Of a stretch of DNA of 64,000 nucleotides, positions 56,412-63,930 are shown piece after piece. The position numbers and the translations under genes are program-made. The stretch's first letter is position 1, and the number at the start of each line of letters is the position of its first letter. Origin of the DNA: Paenarthrobacter nicotinovorans (GTDB taxonomy: Bacteria; Actinomycetota; Actinomycetes; Actinomycetales; Micrococcaceae). The notes beneath the pieces are model-generated. The model worked only from the letters and a program-made list of their open reading frames with translations. It had not been told where the DNA came from and searched no databases. The DNA is taken from assembly GCF_007670255.1 (NCBI RefSeq), contig NZ_SZVS01000009.1:120823-184822 (forward strand). Reading direction: 5' to 3'.

Positions 56412-57248
56412 GTGCGTGAGGATTTCGGGGACGGAAAAAACGTTCGACGGCGGTACGTCGCCATCGGGGATTCCTTCACCGAGGGCGTGGGGGACCCGAG
56501 CAAGATCCTGCCGAATGGGGTCCGCGGCTGGGCCGACCGGGTGGCCGAAAAACTGGCGAAGGCACAGCCCGGCTGGGAGTATGCCAACCTTGCCGTACGC
56601 AGCAAGAGGCTACGGCACATCATCGACGAGCAACTGCAGCCGGCCCTCGACATGGAGCCGACGCTGATCACGGTCTATGCCGGTGGGAACGACATCCTGG
56701 ACTTCGGCACTGACATGGAGGCGCTCCTGGATGACTACGAACTCCTGGTTGCCCGGCTGTGTGAAACGGGCGCAACCGTAGTCCTGTTTACCGGTTTCGA
56801 CGTCAAGGTCTCGGCTGTCCTTGAACCTTTCAAGCGGCGCAACACCCTGTATAACGAACGAGTCCGCGGGATCGCCTCCAAGTATGGTGCCGTGCTGGTG
56901 GATTACTGGTGCTTCGATGCCTACAAGGATTCGCGGATGTGGGCCCCGGACCGGCTCCACATGTCCAAAGCCGGGCACAAGTACCTGGCTGCCCAGGTCC
57001 TGGACCACCTGAACGTCCCCCATAAGATTTCGCCCAAGGAATGGGAACCGCCCTCGCGCTTGACCCTCCGTGAATGGGAACGTCGGCAACGCCGCTGGGT
57101 CAACGACTGGGTGGTGCCGTTGTTCGGCCGCAAGCTGCGCGGAGTGACATTGGGGGATTCGCTGCAGCCGCGCTGGCCCCGACCGGTCAAAGTCCCCCGA
57201 AAAGGGGGCTTGAAGAAGCTCGTGGAGGACAGGGAAGCAGCCCAATGA
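56412..57248 (+). CDS. SGNH/GDSL hydrolase 1
   Basis: A 278-residue esterase-type protein. Block I is AIGDSFTEGVGD (Ser about 21), block III is YAGGNDIL and block V has DRLHMSKAGH (Asp and His). There is no signal peptide. The C-terminal 60 residues are basic (EWERRQRRWVNDWVVPLFGRKL). A paralogue with the same NGVRGWADRVA and GATVVLFTGFD segments lies at 58805, which suggests a local duplication. The GTG start follows GGAGGG. Substrate is unknown. Confidence 0.87.
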   Translation: MREDFGDGKNVRRRYVAIGDSFTEGVGDPSKILPNGVRGWADRVAEKLAKAQPGWEYANLAVRSKRLRHIIDEQLQPALDMEPTLITVYAGGNDILDFGTDMEALLDDYELLVARLCETGATVVLFTGFDVKVSAVLEPFKRRNTLYNERVRGIASKYGAVLVDYWCFDAYKDSRMWAPDRLHMSKAGHKYLAAQVLDHLNVPHKISPKEWEPPSRLTLREWERRQRRWVNDWVVPLFGRKLRGVTLGDSLQPRWPRPVKVPRKGGLKKLVEDREAAQ

Positions 57249-57254
57249 CCATGC

Positions 57255-57296
57255 GTCTATAGGCCACTAGACAGGTATGTCTAGTGGCCTATAGAC
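57255..57296 (+). promoter_or_regulatory. Palindromic promoter-operator of the HicAB pair
   Basis: GTCTATAGGCCACTAGAC (57255-57272) and GTCTAGTGGCCTATAGAC (57279-57296) form a perfect 18-bp inverted repeat with a 6-nt centre. TAGACA (57268-57273), 16 nt and TATAGA (57290-57295) within it make a promoter, so a repressor binding here would block it fully. Confidence 0.8.
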
Positions 57297-57303
57297 TGAA
57301 TTG

Positions 57304-57507
57304 ATGATGATGAAGCGCCGGGATCTTTTGAGCAAGCTGAAACGCACTGCGAAAGATCTCGGCGTCGACTACAGCGCCGAAGAAGGCGGAAGGCATACCC
57401 GCGTCACCATCGGCGGTAATACAACGTTTGTGCCTCGCCACAATGAGATTGGTGAGAAGTTGGCCAAGGAAATCATGAAGCAAGCCAAGGGAGAGGACAC
57501 CAAGTGA
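57304..57507 (+). CDS. hicA: HicA-like mRNA interferase toxin
   Basis: A 67-residue dsRBD-fold protein. MKRRDLLSKLKRTAKDLGVDYSAEEGGRHTRVTIGG carries the family pattern with the catalytic His in GRHTRV, followed by PRHNEIGEKLAKEIMKQ. Three ATG codons in a row (57304, 57307, 57310) could start it; the -10 box lies 8 nt upstream of the first, so a short or no leader is likely. The stop overlaps hicB by 4 nt. Confidence 0.82.
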   Translation: MMMKRRDLLSKLKRTAKDLGVDYSAEEGGRHTRVTIGGNTTFVPRHNEIGEKLAKEIMKQAKGEDTK

Positions 57508-57875
57508 AGCTCGAAGTAACAGCCAGCCGCGACGGCCGGCTTTGGTTCCTGGAATCAACCCAGATCGAAGGTCTGACCACGCAGGCCCGAACCGTGTCCG
57601 AAATCCCGGAGATGGTGCGTGACTTGGCGTCCCTGCTTACAGGCCGCCCCGAAACGGATTTCGAAGTCCAGATCACCTTTGACGCACCCGAAGTCACCGA
57701 GCACCTCAGGGCTGCTGCGGAGTTGGCTGCCAAGGCTGACGAGCTGAAGGCAGCGTCAGCGCGGGAACGTCACGAGGCCGCGATGGTGCTCAAGCGCCAA
57801 GGGGTTACTGTCCGCGATATCGGGGCCGTCCTGGGGGTCTCCCACCAGCGAGCCCAGCAACTCGTCAGCCACTAA
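57504..57875 (+). CDS. hicB: HicB-like antitoxin with HTH
   Basis: A 123-residue protein. The first 60 residues resemble the HicB fold (EVTASRDGRLWFLESTQIEGLTTQARTVSEIPEMVRDLAS), a linker helix follows, and the C-terminus is a helix-turn-helix (KRQGVTVRDIGAVLGVSHQRAQQLV). It would neutralise HicA and bind the 18-bp palindrome upstream. Co-translated with the toxin. Confidence 0.8.
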   Translation: MKLEVTASRDGRLWFLESTQIEGLTTQARTVSEIPEMVRDLASLLTGRPETDFEVQITFDAPEVTEHLRAAAELAAKADELKAASARERHEAAMVLKRQGVTVRDIGAVLGVSHQRAQQLVSH

Positions 57876-57916
57876 CACGCACCTTCAGGCTTGCAACCGG
57901 CAAAAGGCCGGAAAGC

Positions 57917-58204
57917 TCAGCTGTCCAGCAGGTTCTCGTAGCCCTCGGCGACGCTGGTGGCGGTGAATTCGATGATCTCGAAGTCGGCTACGCCGTTGCT
58001 GTAGAACGGGTCTTGTGCCAAGGAGGCGTCCAGGGCTTCCCGGTCCACTTTGGAGAGCAGGACGCCTCCCGTGGCTGGTACGCGACGTCCGGACGCGAGG
58101 AAGATGCCGTCGTCGAACGCTGCTTTAAGCCAGGCCATGTGGCCTGGACGGTGGAAGTCGACGATTTCGTCCGGAACTTTGTAGGTCAAGGAGACTGCGA
58201 ACAT
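57917..58204 (-). CDS. YciI-family protein
   Basis: A 95-residue ferredoxin-like fold protein with the YciI features: HRPGHMAWLKAAFDDGIFLASGRRVPATGGVLL, including His and Asp residues of the putative active site, and DPFYSNGVADFEIIEF. The function of the family is not settled. It is divergent from the MarR gene at 58274. Confidence 0.85.
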   Translation of the reverse strand: MFAVSLTYKVPDEIVDFHRPGHMAWLKAAFDDGIFLASGRRVPATGGVLLSKVDREALDASLAQDPFYSNGVADFEIIEFTATSVAEGYENLLDS

Positions 58205-58273
58205 GCCGTCAGCCTATCGCCAGGGCAGTGTGCTGGGAGCTACCAAGCCAGCGGATTCTCATAAGATGGACCC

Positions 58274-58753
58274 ATGAATCAACCCCGCTGGCTGAACGCC
58301 GACGAGCGCCGCGCCTGGCTGGCCCTGCTGAGCATCAACACGTTGCTCCCCTCGGCGTTGGATACCCAGCTTCAGTCCGCCGGCAAGCTGTCCCTCTTCG
58401 ACTACAACGTGCTGGCGATGCTCTCCGAAACTGAGGGCCGGTACCTTCCCATGAGCGAGCTCGCTGCCCGTACCAGTGCCTCGTTGTCGCGGCTTTCCCA
58501 CGTCGTTACCAAGCTGCAGAAGCGCGGTTGGGTGGAACGGCAGGCGCACCCCGGAGATGCCCGGGTGACCGTTGCGCACCTGACCGAGGCGGGTATGTCC
58601 ACCATCGTTTCGCTGGCTCCTGCGCATGTGGAATCGGTACGGACCCTGATGCTTGATTCACTAAGTCCCGAGGACGTTGCCGATCTCGCGCGCATCGGCG
58701 AAAAGATCGTTGCCAGGCTGGATAACAACCACTGGATTCTCCGCGATTCCTAA
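58274..58753 (+). CDS. MarR-family regulator
   Basis: A 159-residue winged helix regulator: LPMSELAARTSASLSRLSHVVTKLQKRGWVERQAHPGDARVTVAHLT contains the HTH and wing (about residues 57-105; split here as a run of recognised parts). TAAGAT (58262-58267) lies 6 nt before the ATG: leaderless. It may control the divergent YciI gene or the SGNH gene that follows. Confidence 0.88.
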   Translation: MNQPRWLNADERRAWLALLSINTLLPSALDTQLQSAGKLSLFDYNVLAMLSETEGRYLPMSELAARTSASLSRLSHVVTKLQKRGWVERQAHPGDARVTVAHLTEAGMSTIVSLAPAHVESVRTLMLDSLSPEDVADLARIGEKIVARLDNNHWILRDS

Positions 58754-58804
58754 CGGTTCCACCGGGCTTTGGGGCTGTGGGTGCTGAAGTGGCAAACTGG
58801 CGGC

Positions 58805-59572
58805 ATGGATTTTTCTGCCCGCTATGTGGCCCTGGGAGACTCGTTCACTGAGGGCGTCGGCGACGACGATCCCGCACGCCCCAACGGGGTCCGTGGTTGG
58901 GCTGACGTGGTGGCCACGCAACTCGCCCTGGGCAATCCGGGGTTCGGCTACGCCAACCTTGCCATTCGCGGGCGCAAACTCCGCCAGATCATGGCGGAAC
59001 AGGTGGATGCCGCCGTCGCCATGAAGCCCACCTTGGTGAGCCTTTACGCCGGCGCGAACGACATCCTGCGGCCCAGGATCGATATCGACTCGCTGTTGGA
59101 GGAGTACGACGCCGGCATCGCCAAGTTAAGCGCGACCGGAGCCACCGTACTTCTCTTCACGGGCTTTGACGCCAAAGGCTCCAAAGTCTTCAGCACCATG
59201 CGGGGCCGCACGGCAATCTACAACGAACTGGTGCGCGAGATCGCCGAGGACCACGGCGCTTTGCTGGTGGATTACTGGCGGTTCGATGAGTACGACGATT
59301 GGCGTATGTGGGGCGAAGACCGGATGCATATGTCCACAGCTGGCCATCTCAACATGGCCAAGCGGGTGCTCGATGTCCTGGAACACGAGCACGTGATGGA
59401 AGTTCCCGAGCTCGCCCCCGTCCGGCTTTTGAACCGGGTGGAGACCCTGAAGGCCAACGCACGGTGGATCCGTGAGTCGGCCGCTCCGTGGGTGTCCCGC
59501 CGTCTCCGCGGCGTCTCCTCCGGTGATGGCCTCAGCCCGAAGTACGCGGAATTGATCAAGCCGCTTCCCTGA
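58805..59572 (+). CDS. SGNH/GDSL hydrolase 2
   Basis: A 255-residue paralogue of the enzyme at 56412: ALGDSFTEGVGD (block I), YAGANDIL (block III; note Ala where the paralogue has Gly), and EDRMHMSTAGH (block V). No signal peptide. CAAACT (58793-58798) lies 6 nt before ATG 58805, a weak -10 with a leaderless start. Its end overlaps the convergent ApbE gene by 17 nt. Confidence 0.87.
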   Translation: MDFSARYVALGDSFTEGVGDDDPARPNGVRGWADVVATQLALGNPGFGYANLAIRGRKLRQIMAEQVDAAVAMKPTLVSLYAGANDILRPRIDIDSLLEEYDAGIAKLSATGATVLLFTGFDAKGSKVFSTMRGRTAIYNELVREIAEDHGALLVDYWRFDEYDDWRMWGEDRMHMSTAGHLNMAKRVLDVLEHEHVMEVPELAPVRLLNRVETLKANARWIRESAAPWVSRRLRGVSSGDGLSPKYAELIKPLP

Positions 59573-60347
59573 ATCCCGGCGTAGCCAGCAAGGATCCGTC
59601 GCGACGTACCGCGATCACTTCCACGCCCCACTTTTCCACGGCCTGGTCCAGTGTCCTCGTTCCGCCGGCAACGATGGCCGTGGCAAGGACGTCGGCGGTC
59701 ACGATGTCGCCTGCTGCCACGGAAACTTGCTCGAATTCAGGCGCCGCGGCACCAACCGCCCAGATGTGGTGGCCCCTTTCAGTGGACCCTGACGTCGCCA
59801 GGGCACGCCGCGTGCCCAGCGGGTACGTGAGCAGCAGGGCCTGTCGATCAAGGGGATCCACCACCCCGGCGAGCCACGGCTCGTGCGTCTCCGGCGTTGG
59901 CGAGCCACTCACCAGCACGTCCCCGCCGGCGTTCAGGCACCAGTCCTTCAAACCGAGCGCCTCCAACGACAACGCGGCTTCCCGCGCCGCGTGCGCCTTC
60001 ACGATTCCGGAGAGGTCCAACACCCCGTCGGGACGTTGGGCCGTGAAGGCGCCATCGGTCGCCAACCGCCATTCCGCCGCTTCTGCATACAGGTCCCGCA
60101 TCACTTCCGACGCGTAGGCCAGCGTCAGTTCCCCACGGGCCAGCCGGCTCGCCTCGGAACCGTCCCGGTACAGGCTGAAGGTCAGGTCCAGTTGGGTGAA
60201 CGTATCCTCGACGACGGCGGCAGCTGACTCGAGCTCGTCAGCGGCGGTCTGCGCGGAGCGGATGCCGGCAAGGGTCAGGCTCACCACAGTGCCCATGCTG
60301 TGGAACGTCCGGGCCCGGAGCTGCGGACTGCTAGAAGTGGGCTGCAT
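59556..60347 (-). CDS. apbE: FAD:protein FMN transferase (ApbE)
   Basis: A 263-residue flavin transferase that links FMN to Thr/Ser of partner proteins. The start is FHSMGTVVSLTLAG, the central motif is LDLSGIVKAHAAREAALSLEALG, and the metal-binding part is ALATSGSTERG and TADVLATAIVAGG. No signal peptide or lipobox is evident, so location is uncertain. The neighbour gene encodes the probable acceptor with an SGATVTS site. Confidence 0.9.
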   Translation of the reverse strand: MQPTSSSPQLRARTFHSMGTVVSLTLAGIRSAQTAADELESAAAVVEDTFTQLDLTFSLYRDGSEASRLARGELTLAYASEVMRDLYAEAAEWRLATDGAFTAQRPDGVLDLSGIVKAHAAREAALSLEALGLKDWCLNAGGDVLVSGSPTPETHEPWLAGVVDPLDRQALLLTYPLGTRRALATSGSTERGHHIWAVGAAAPEFEQVSVAAGDIVTADVLATAIVAGGTRTLDQAVEKWGVEVIAVRRDGSLLATPGFREAA

Positions 60348-60774
60348 CGAGGGCTGCCTGCAGGGAGGTGAGGTAGGCGTCGCTGGTCACCGTGGCGCCG
60401 CTGACGGTTTGCACGTTGGCCGACTGTGCCTGCAGTACCTCGGAGCGCAACACCGGGGCAGCCCGGCTGCTGATCTGGGCCGACTTACGTTCAGCGTCGG
60501 TGAGCTGCAGTGCCGTGACTTCCGTGATCTTGCCGCCCTGGATTGTCACCCGGACCTGGACTGTACCGAAGCGGGTCTGGACCGACGCGCCGTCGTACGT
60601 TGCCGCCGTCGTCGTTCCTGTGCTGCCACGGGCGGCGCCACCATTCGTGGTGCTGCTGCTCAGGCTGGTAGTGGTGGTTGAGCCGGTATCGGCGACGTGC
60701 GCGCCCGACTGCCAGCCGGCCAACAGGATGCCCGCCGACGCCAGCGCGGTTGCCATGGCTGCCCTTATTCTCAC
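60331..60774 (-). CDS. FMN-binding domain protein, secreted/anchored
   Basis: A 147-residue protein with an N-terminal hydrophobic anchor (about residues 7-24), a Ser/Thr-rich linker and a C-terminal FMN-binding fold. VQTVSGATVTSDAYLTSLQAAL contains the S-G-A-T flavinylation site that ApbE modifies. The GTG start overlaps the ferric reductase stop by 4 nt. It likely carries electrons from the membrane reductase on the outer face of the membrane. Confidence 0.85.
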   Translation of the reverse strand: MRIRAAMATALASAGILLAGWQSGAHVADTGSTTTTSLSSSTTNGGAARGSTGTTTAATYDGASVQTRFGTVQVRVTIQGGKITEVTALQLTDAERKSAQISSRAAPVLRSEVLQAQSANVQTVSGATVTSDAYLTSLQAALDAAHF

Positions 60775-62231
60775 CAGTCGAACCTTTCGTAGTGGAGTTG
60801 TTCCGCGGGGACACCCGCGGCCCGGACGTCCTGGATGACTGAGGCAGACCACTGGGATGGGCCGCACACGTACACGTCGGCCGCGGCGATCCTCGGGACG
60901 TAGGAGTCGATGCTGAACCCGGCCGCCACGGCAGACTGGGGGAGCCATGGGTGGGCGCCGATCGAGCGTTGTCCCGTGAGATGGAAGAGGGTAGCGCCGC
61001 GTGCTTGGCACAGGTCCATGATTTCCTTGCCCAGGAAAAGCTCGGACTCGTCATGGCCCCGGAGCAGGACCGTGGCGTGGCCGGGTTCGAAGGGGGTGGA
61101 CTCCAGGAGCGACCGCAACGGCGTGATGCCGATTCCGGCGCCGATCATCACCACGTTGTTCCGCGTGCGGGCCGCCGTGCTGAACATGCCGTAGGGTCCC
61201 TCGATGGCAACCTTGGTTCCGGGCCTGATCCCCGCGAGTCTGGCCGAGCCATCTCCAAGGTTCCGGACGGTGATGCGTATTTTGCCCGTTGCGCCCCCGA
61301 CGCCGACCACCGGCTCGGCCGACAGGCTGAAAGGATGTGGCTGCCACCAATGCCCCGGAGCGAGGAACCTCCAGAAGAAGAAGCGGCCGCCGGTTCCCGA
61401 GAGGCGCTCAAGCTGCAGGCCCGTCATCTCGATGCTGAAGACATCCGGTGAAACCCGAACCACCCGGCTCACTGTGAGCTGGTGCCGGAACGTCGCCACC
61501 AACGGCTGGCAAACCCTGTAGAGGACAAGTGCGCCGCCGGTCGCGATGCAGATGGCCAGCCAATACCAGCGCTGCCACGTGCCCTCCGCGAACAGCCCGC
61601 CCACGCTGAACTGATGCGGAATGGCGGTGCCCACGGCGGCGTAGGTCAGCAGATGGATCGCGTACCAGAATTCGTAGGGGAATCTCCTGCGTACGGCCAC
61701 AAGCGAGGTCACCACCGCGGCGATGAACAGGGCCAGGGAGACGAACGCGAGCCACATGTCAGGGACGTTGACCCACAAGGACACTGATTCGCTGATCGGG
61801 TCCAGGCTCTCCGCGGCGCCATAACCGATGGCGATCAGCAGTCCGTGGGCCAGCAGCAGGTAAAGCGCCGGTTTGCCCAGCTTCTTGTGGACCTCCAGGG
61901 CGCGGTCATGGCCGATCGCGTTGTCGACAAAGGGAATCCGGGCTGCGAGCAACAGCATCAGCAGCACCAGGTCCATGCCGATCAGTCCGGCGACAATGCC
62001 CAAGGATGTCATGGTCGCCGCGAACGAGGTGAAGCCGCTGGCACCGCCGTCGGCAAGCCACAGCGATACCGCCGCAACCGGCGACAACCACCCGACGAAA
62101 CCCAGGACATCGGCGCGGGCCAGCCGCCGTCGTGCTTGCGGACGGAAGCGTTCGACGGTGGCAGGTGCTGTCCGCGGGACCGCCGGGGCGGGGCTGTCCA
62201 CGCTGTAATCTGTGGCTGGGAACGAGGTCAT
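60771..62231 (-). CDS. Ferric reductase-like transmembrane oxidoreductase
   Basis: A 486-residue protein: six helices (about residues 45-245) with His residues in GHDRALEVHKKLGKPALYLLLAHG and YAIHLLTYAAVGTAIPHQF for heme binding, then a FAD domain (HPFSLSAEP) and an NAD(P)H domain (VVMIGAGIGITPLRSLLES, DVYVCGPSQW). It moves electrons from NAD(P)H across the membrane. It leads a three-gene operon with FMN-binding and ApbE proteins. Confidence 0.9.
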   Translation of the reverse strand: MTSFPATDYSVDSPAPAVPRTAPATVERFRPQARRRLARADVLGFVGWLSPVAAVSLWLADGGASGFTSFAATMTSLGIVAGLIGMDLVLLMLLLAARIPFVDNAIGHDRALEVHKKLGKPALYLLLAHGLLIAIGYGAAESLDPISESVSLWVNVPDMWLAFVSLALFIAAVVTSLVAVRRRFPYEFWYAIHLLTYAAVGTAIPHQFSVGGLFAEGTWQRWYWLAICIATGGALVLYRVCQPLVATFRHQLTVSRVVRVSPDVFSIEMTGLQLERLSGTGGRFFFWRFLAPGHWWQPHPFSLSAEPVVGVGGATGKIRITVRNLGDGSARLAGIRPGTKVAIEGPYGMFSTAARTRNNVVMIGAGIGITPLRSLLESTPFEPGHATVLLRGHDESELFLGKEIMDLCQARGATLFHLTGQRSIGAHPWLPQSAVAAGFSIDSYVPRIAAADVYVCGPSQWSASVIQDVRAAGVPAEQLHYERFDW

Positions 62232-62614
62232 GTTCCAAGACTCGCCAAGCTTCCTTTCATTCTGCTGTGAAAGAGCTTTTGAGGGCGTATGATGCCGGAT
62301 TGGTCTTAATTTCGCCTGACCCGTAGAATAGTTAGGCGCTAGGTAGTGCGGATCGTGTGCAATTGCTCCGGTTGGTGGTGACAGTCAGTCTTGCTGATGT
62401 CCCGGTGGCCGGTAGTTAGGGGCTCAAGTTGCGTGCATTCCTGTATTCGCCCGGTATCCCAGGACCTGAGTTATTGCGGTCTTGTGGCCAGCCTTCTTCG
62501 CCGCACTTGATGCGGAAACTACCGAAATGGTGTGGACCGGATGCGGACACTGCCTGACGCACGGCAACGCAGGAACATCTGCACGCCGTTACATTCAATC
62601 TTTGGAGGAGAGTC
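62232..62614 (+). promoter_or_regulatory. Upstream region of the ribosomal protein cluster
   Basis: 383 nt without a gene. TTGGTC (62300-62305), 18 nt and TAGAAT (62324-62329) form a fair promoter, which would leave a leader of about 280 nt before rpmB. CTTTCA and TGAAAG near 62255 are weakly palindromic but do not fit a Zur box well. GGAGGAGAG lies just before rpmB. Confidence 0.5.
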
Positions 62615-62851
62615 ATGGCAGCACACTGCCAAGTGACCGGAGCCGAGCCGGGCTTTGGACACAGCATTTCGCACTCGCACCGTCGCAACAAGCGTCGGTT
62701 CGACCCGAACATTCAGAAGAAGCGCTACTGGGTTCCGTCCCTGCGCCGTAATGTCACGCTGACCCTGTCGGCCCGTGGCATCAAGACCATCGACGTACGC
62801 GGCATCGACGCAGTCGTAGCCGACATCCTGGCACGAGGAGTAAAGCTCTAA
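62615..62851 (+). CDS. rpmB: 50S ribosomal protein L28, Cys-poor form
   Basis: A 78-residue L28: [30 protein letters not shown] and [21 protein letters not shown] are typical. It keeps one Cys only, so it lacks the zinc ribbon of the C+ type. The stop overlaps the rpmG start (TAATG). GGAGGAGAG precedes the ATG. Confidence 0.95.
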   Translation: MAAHCQVTGAEPGFGHSISHSHRRNKRRFDPNIQKKRYWVPSLRRNVTLTLSARGIKTIDVRGIDAVVADILARGVKL

Positions 62852-63018
62852 TGGCAAAGGACAAGGACGTACGTCCGATCATCAAGCTGAAGTCCACCGC
62901 GGGCACCGGTTACACCTACGTAACCCGCAAGAACCGTCGTAACGACCCGGACCGCCTGGTCCTGAAGAAGTACGACCCCAAGATCCGCCAGCACGTCGAA
63001 TTCCGAGAGGAGCGCTAA
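62851..63018 (+). CDS. rpmG: 50S ribosomal protein L33, zinc-free form
   Basis: A 55-residue L33 ([44 protein letters not shown]), without any Cys, thus the zinc-independent type. It overlaps rpmB by one base and lies 4 nt before rpsN. Confidence 0.95.
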   Translation: MAKDKDVRPIIKLKSTAGTGYTYVTRKNRRNDPDRLVLKKYDPKIRQHVEFREER

Positions 63019-63022
63019 ACAC

Positions 63023-63328
63023 ATGGCAAAGAAGTCCAAGATTGCTCGCAACGAGCAGCGCAAGGTCATTGTTGAGCGTTACGCTGCCAAGCGTCTCGAA
63101 CTGAAGAAGACCCTGGTAGACCCCAACGCGACTGACGAAGCACGCGAAGCTGCACGCCTCGGCCTGCAGAAGCTGCCCCGCAACGCCTCCCCGATCCGTC
63201 TGCGTAACCGCGACCAGATCGACGGCCGTCCCCGCGGCACGCTCCAGAAGTTCGGTATCTCCCGTGTTCGCTTCCGCGACATGGCTCACCGCGGTGAGCT
63301 CCCGGGCATCACCAAGTCTTCCTGGTAA
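63023..63328 (+). CDS. rpsN: 30S ribosomal protein S14, zinc-free long form
   Basis: A 101-residue S14 of the long, Cys-free type with [26 protein letters not shown] and [21 protein letters not shown]. In some Micrococcaceae the main S10-spc cluster lacks rpsN, so this may be the only copy; that cannot be checked here. Last gene of the cluster, before a strong terminator. Confidence 0.95.
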   Translation: MAKKSKIARNEQRKVIVERYAAKRLELKKTLVDPNATDEAREAARLGLQKLPRNASPIRLRNRDQIDGRPRGTLQKFGISRVRFRDMAHRGELPGITKSSW

Positions 63329-63344
63329 TCACGAAGCTCTGAAA

Positions 63345-63383
63345 GGGCCGGCAACCGTTATGGTTGCCGGCCCTTTTGTGTTT
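63345..63383 (+). terminator. Terminator of the ribosomal protein cluster
   Basis: GGGCCGGCAACC (63345-63356) pairs with GGTTGCCGGCCC (63362-63373) around GTTAT and is followed by TTTTGTGTTT. Confidence 0.92.
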
Positions 63384-63384
63384 A

Positions 63385-63612
63385 ACGCTCGCTCACGTTC
63401 CCCGTGATTGGTGCGGATGCTCGCTCACGTTCCCCGGGTTTGGCGTGGATGCTCGCTCACATCCCGACCGTTTGGTGCGGATGCTCGCTCACGTTCCCCG
63501 GGTTTGGTGCGGATGCTCGCTCACGTTCCCCGGGGTTTGGTGTGGATGCTCGCTCACGTTCCCCGGGTTTGGTGCGGATGCTCGTTCACGTTCCGCGGGG
63601 TTGGGTGCGGAC
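63385..63612 (+). repeat. 32-bp tandem repeat array, copy 4
   Basis: Seven units of 32-33 bp with core ATGCTCGCTCACGTTCCCCG and a GGTTTGGTGCGG tail; unit 3 has the ACATCCCGACC variant seen in the other arrays. It starts just after the terminator of the ribosomal protein cluster and ends before the G/T-rich stretch. Confidence 0.9.
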
Positions 63613-63759
63613 GCCCGCTCGGGTGGGTGTTCGACGGCGGGTGGTTGGGTGGGTTGGTTGGTGTGATGGGGTTCACGGGGCTGGTTTTTGGGTGTTTGGG
63701 GGTGGTGTGGGCTGGTTTGGCTTGTGTTTGCGGGGTTTTTGGGTGGTGTTGGGGTGGAT
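63613..63759. other. G/T-rich non-coding stretch
   Basis: Strong strand bias with runs of GG, GT and TG on the plus strand. Long open frames cross it but are low-complexity. It lies immediately before the presumed rRNA promoter. Confidence 0.5.
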
Positions 63760-63930
63760 TTGGTGTGGGGGTGGGGCGCGTGTAAAGTTATTCGAGTCGC
63801 CGCCGCTGATGCGGGATGATGGCGACCGACTCCCTTTCAAATTGCCGGTTCCGGTGGTGCTTTTGTGTGCTTCTGGTTGGTGGGGAGGCCTGGGGTTTGG
63901 TTTGCTTTGAGCGGCCGGTTCGGGTAAGTT
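63760..63930 (+). promoter_or_regulatory. Probable rRNA operon promoters
   Basis: P1: TTGGTG (63760-63765), 17 nt, TAAAGT (63783-63788). P2: TTTGCT (63901-63906), 18 nt, TAAGTT (63925-63930). They precede a leader resembling actinobacterial 16S leaders. Confidence 0.6.

Noticed and set aside
62250..62275. Zur box before the ribosomal protein cluster
   Set aside because: CTTTCA/TGAAAG with 8-nt centre lacks the conserved middle of known Zur sites and lies 340 nt from rpmB.
63385..63612. CRISPR array
   Set aside because: The 32-bp units are directly contiguous with no unique spacers, and no cas genes are present.
63404..63910. Long plus-strand open frames at the right end
   Set aside because: The translation is just the 32-bp repeat followed by G/T-rich sequence; they arise because the period lacks stops.
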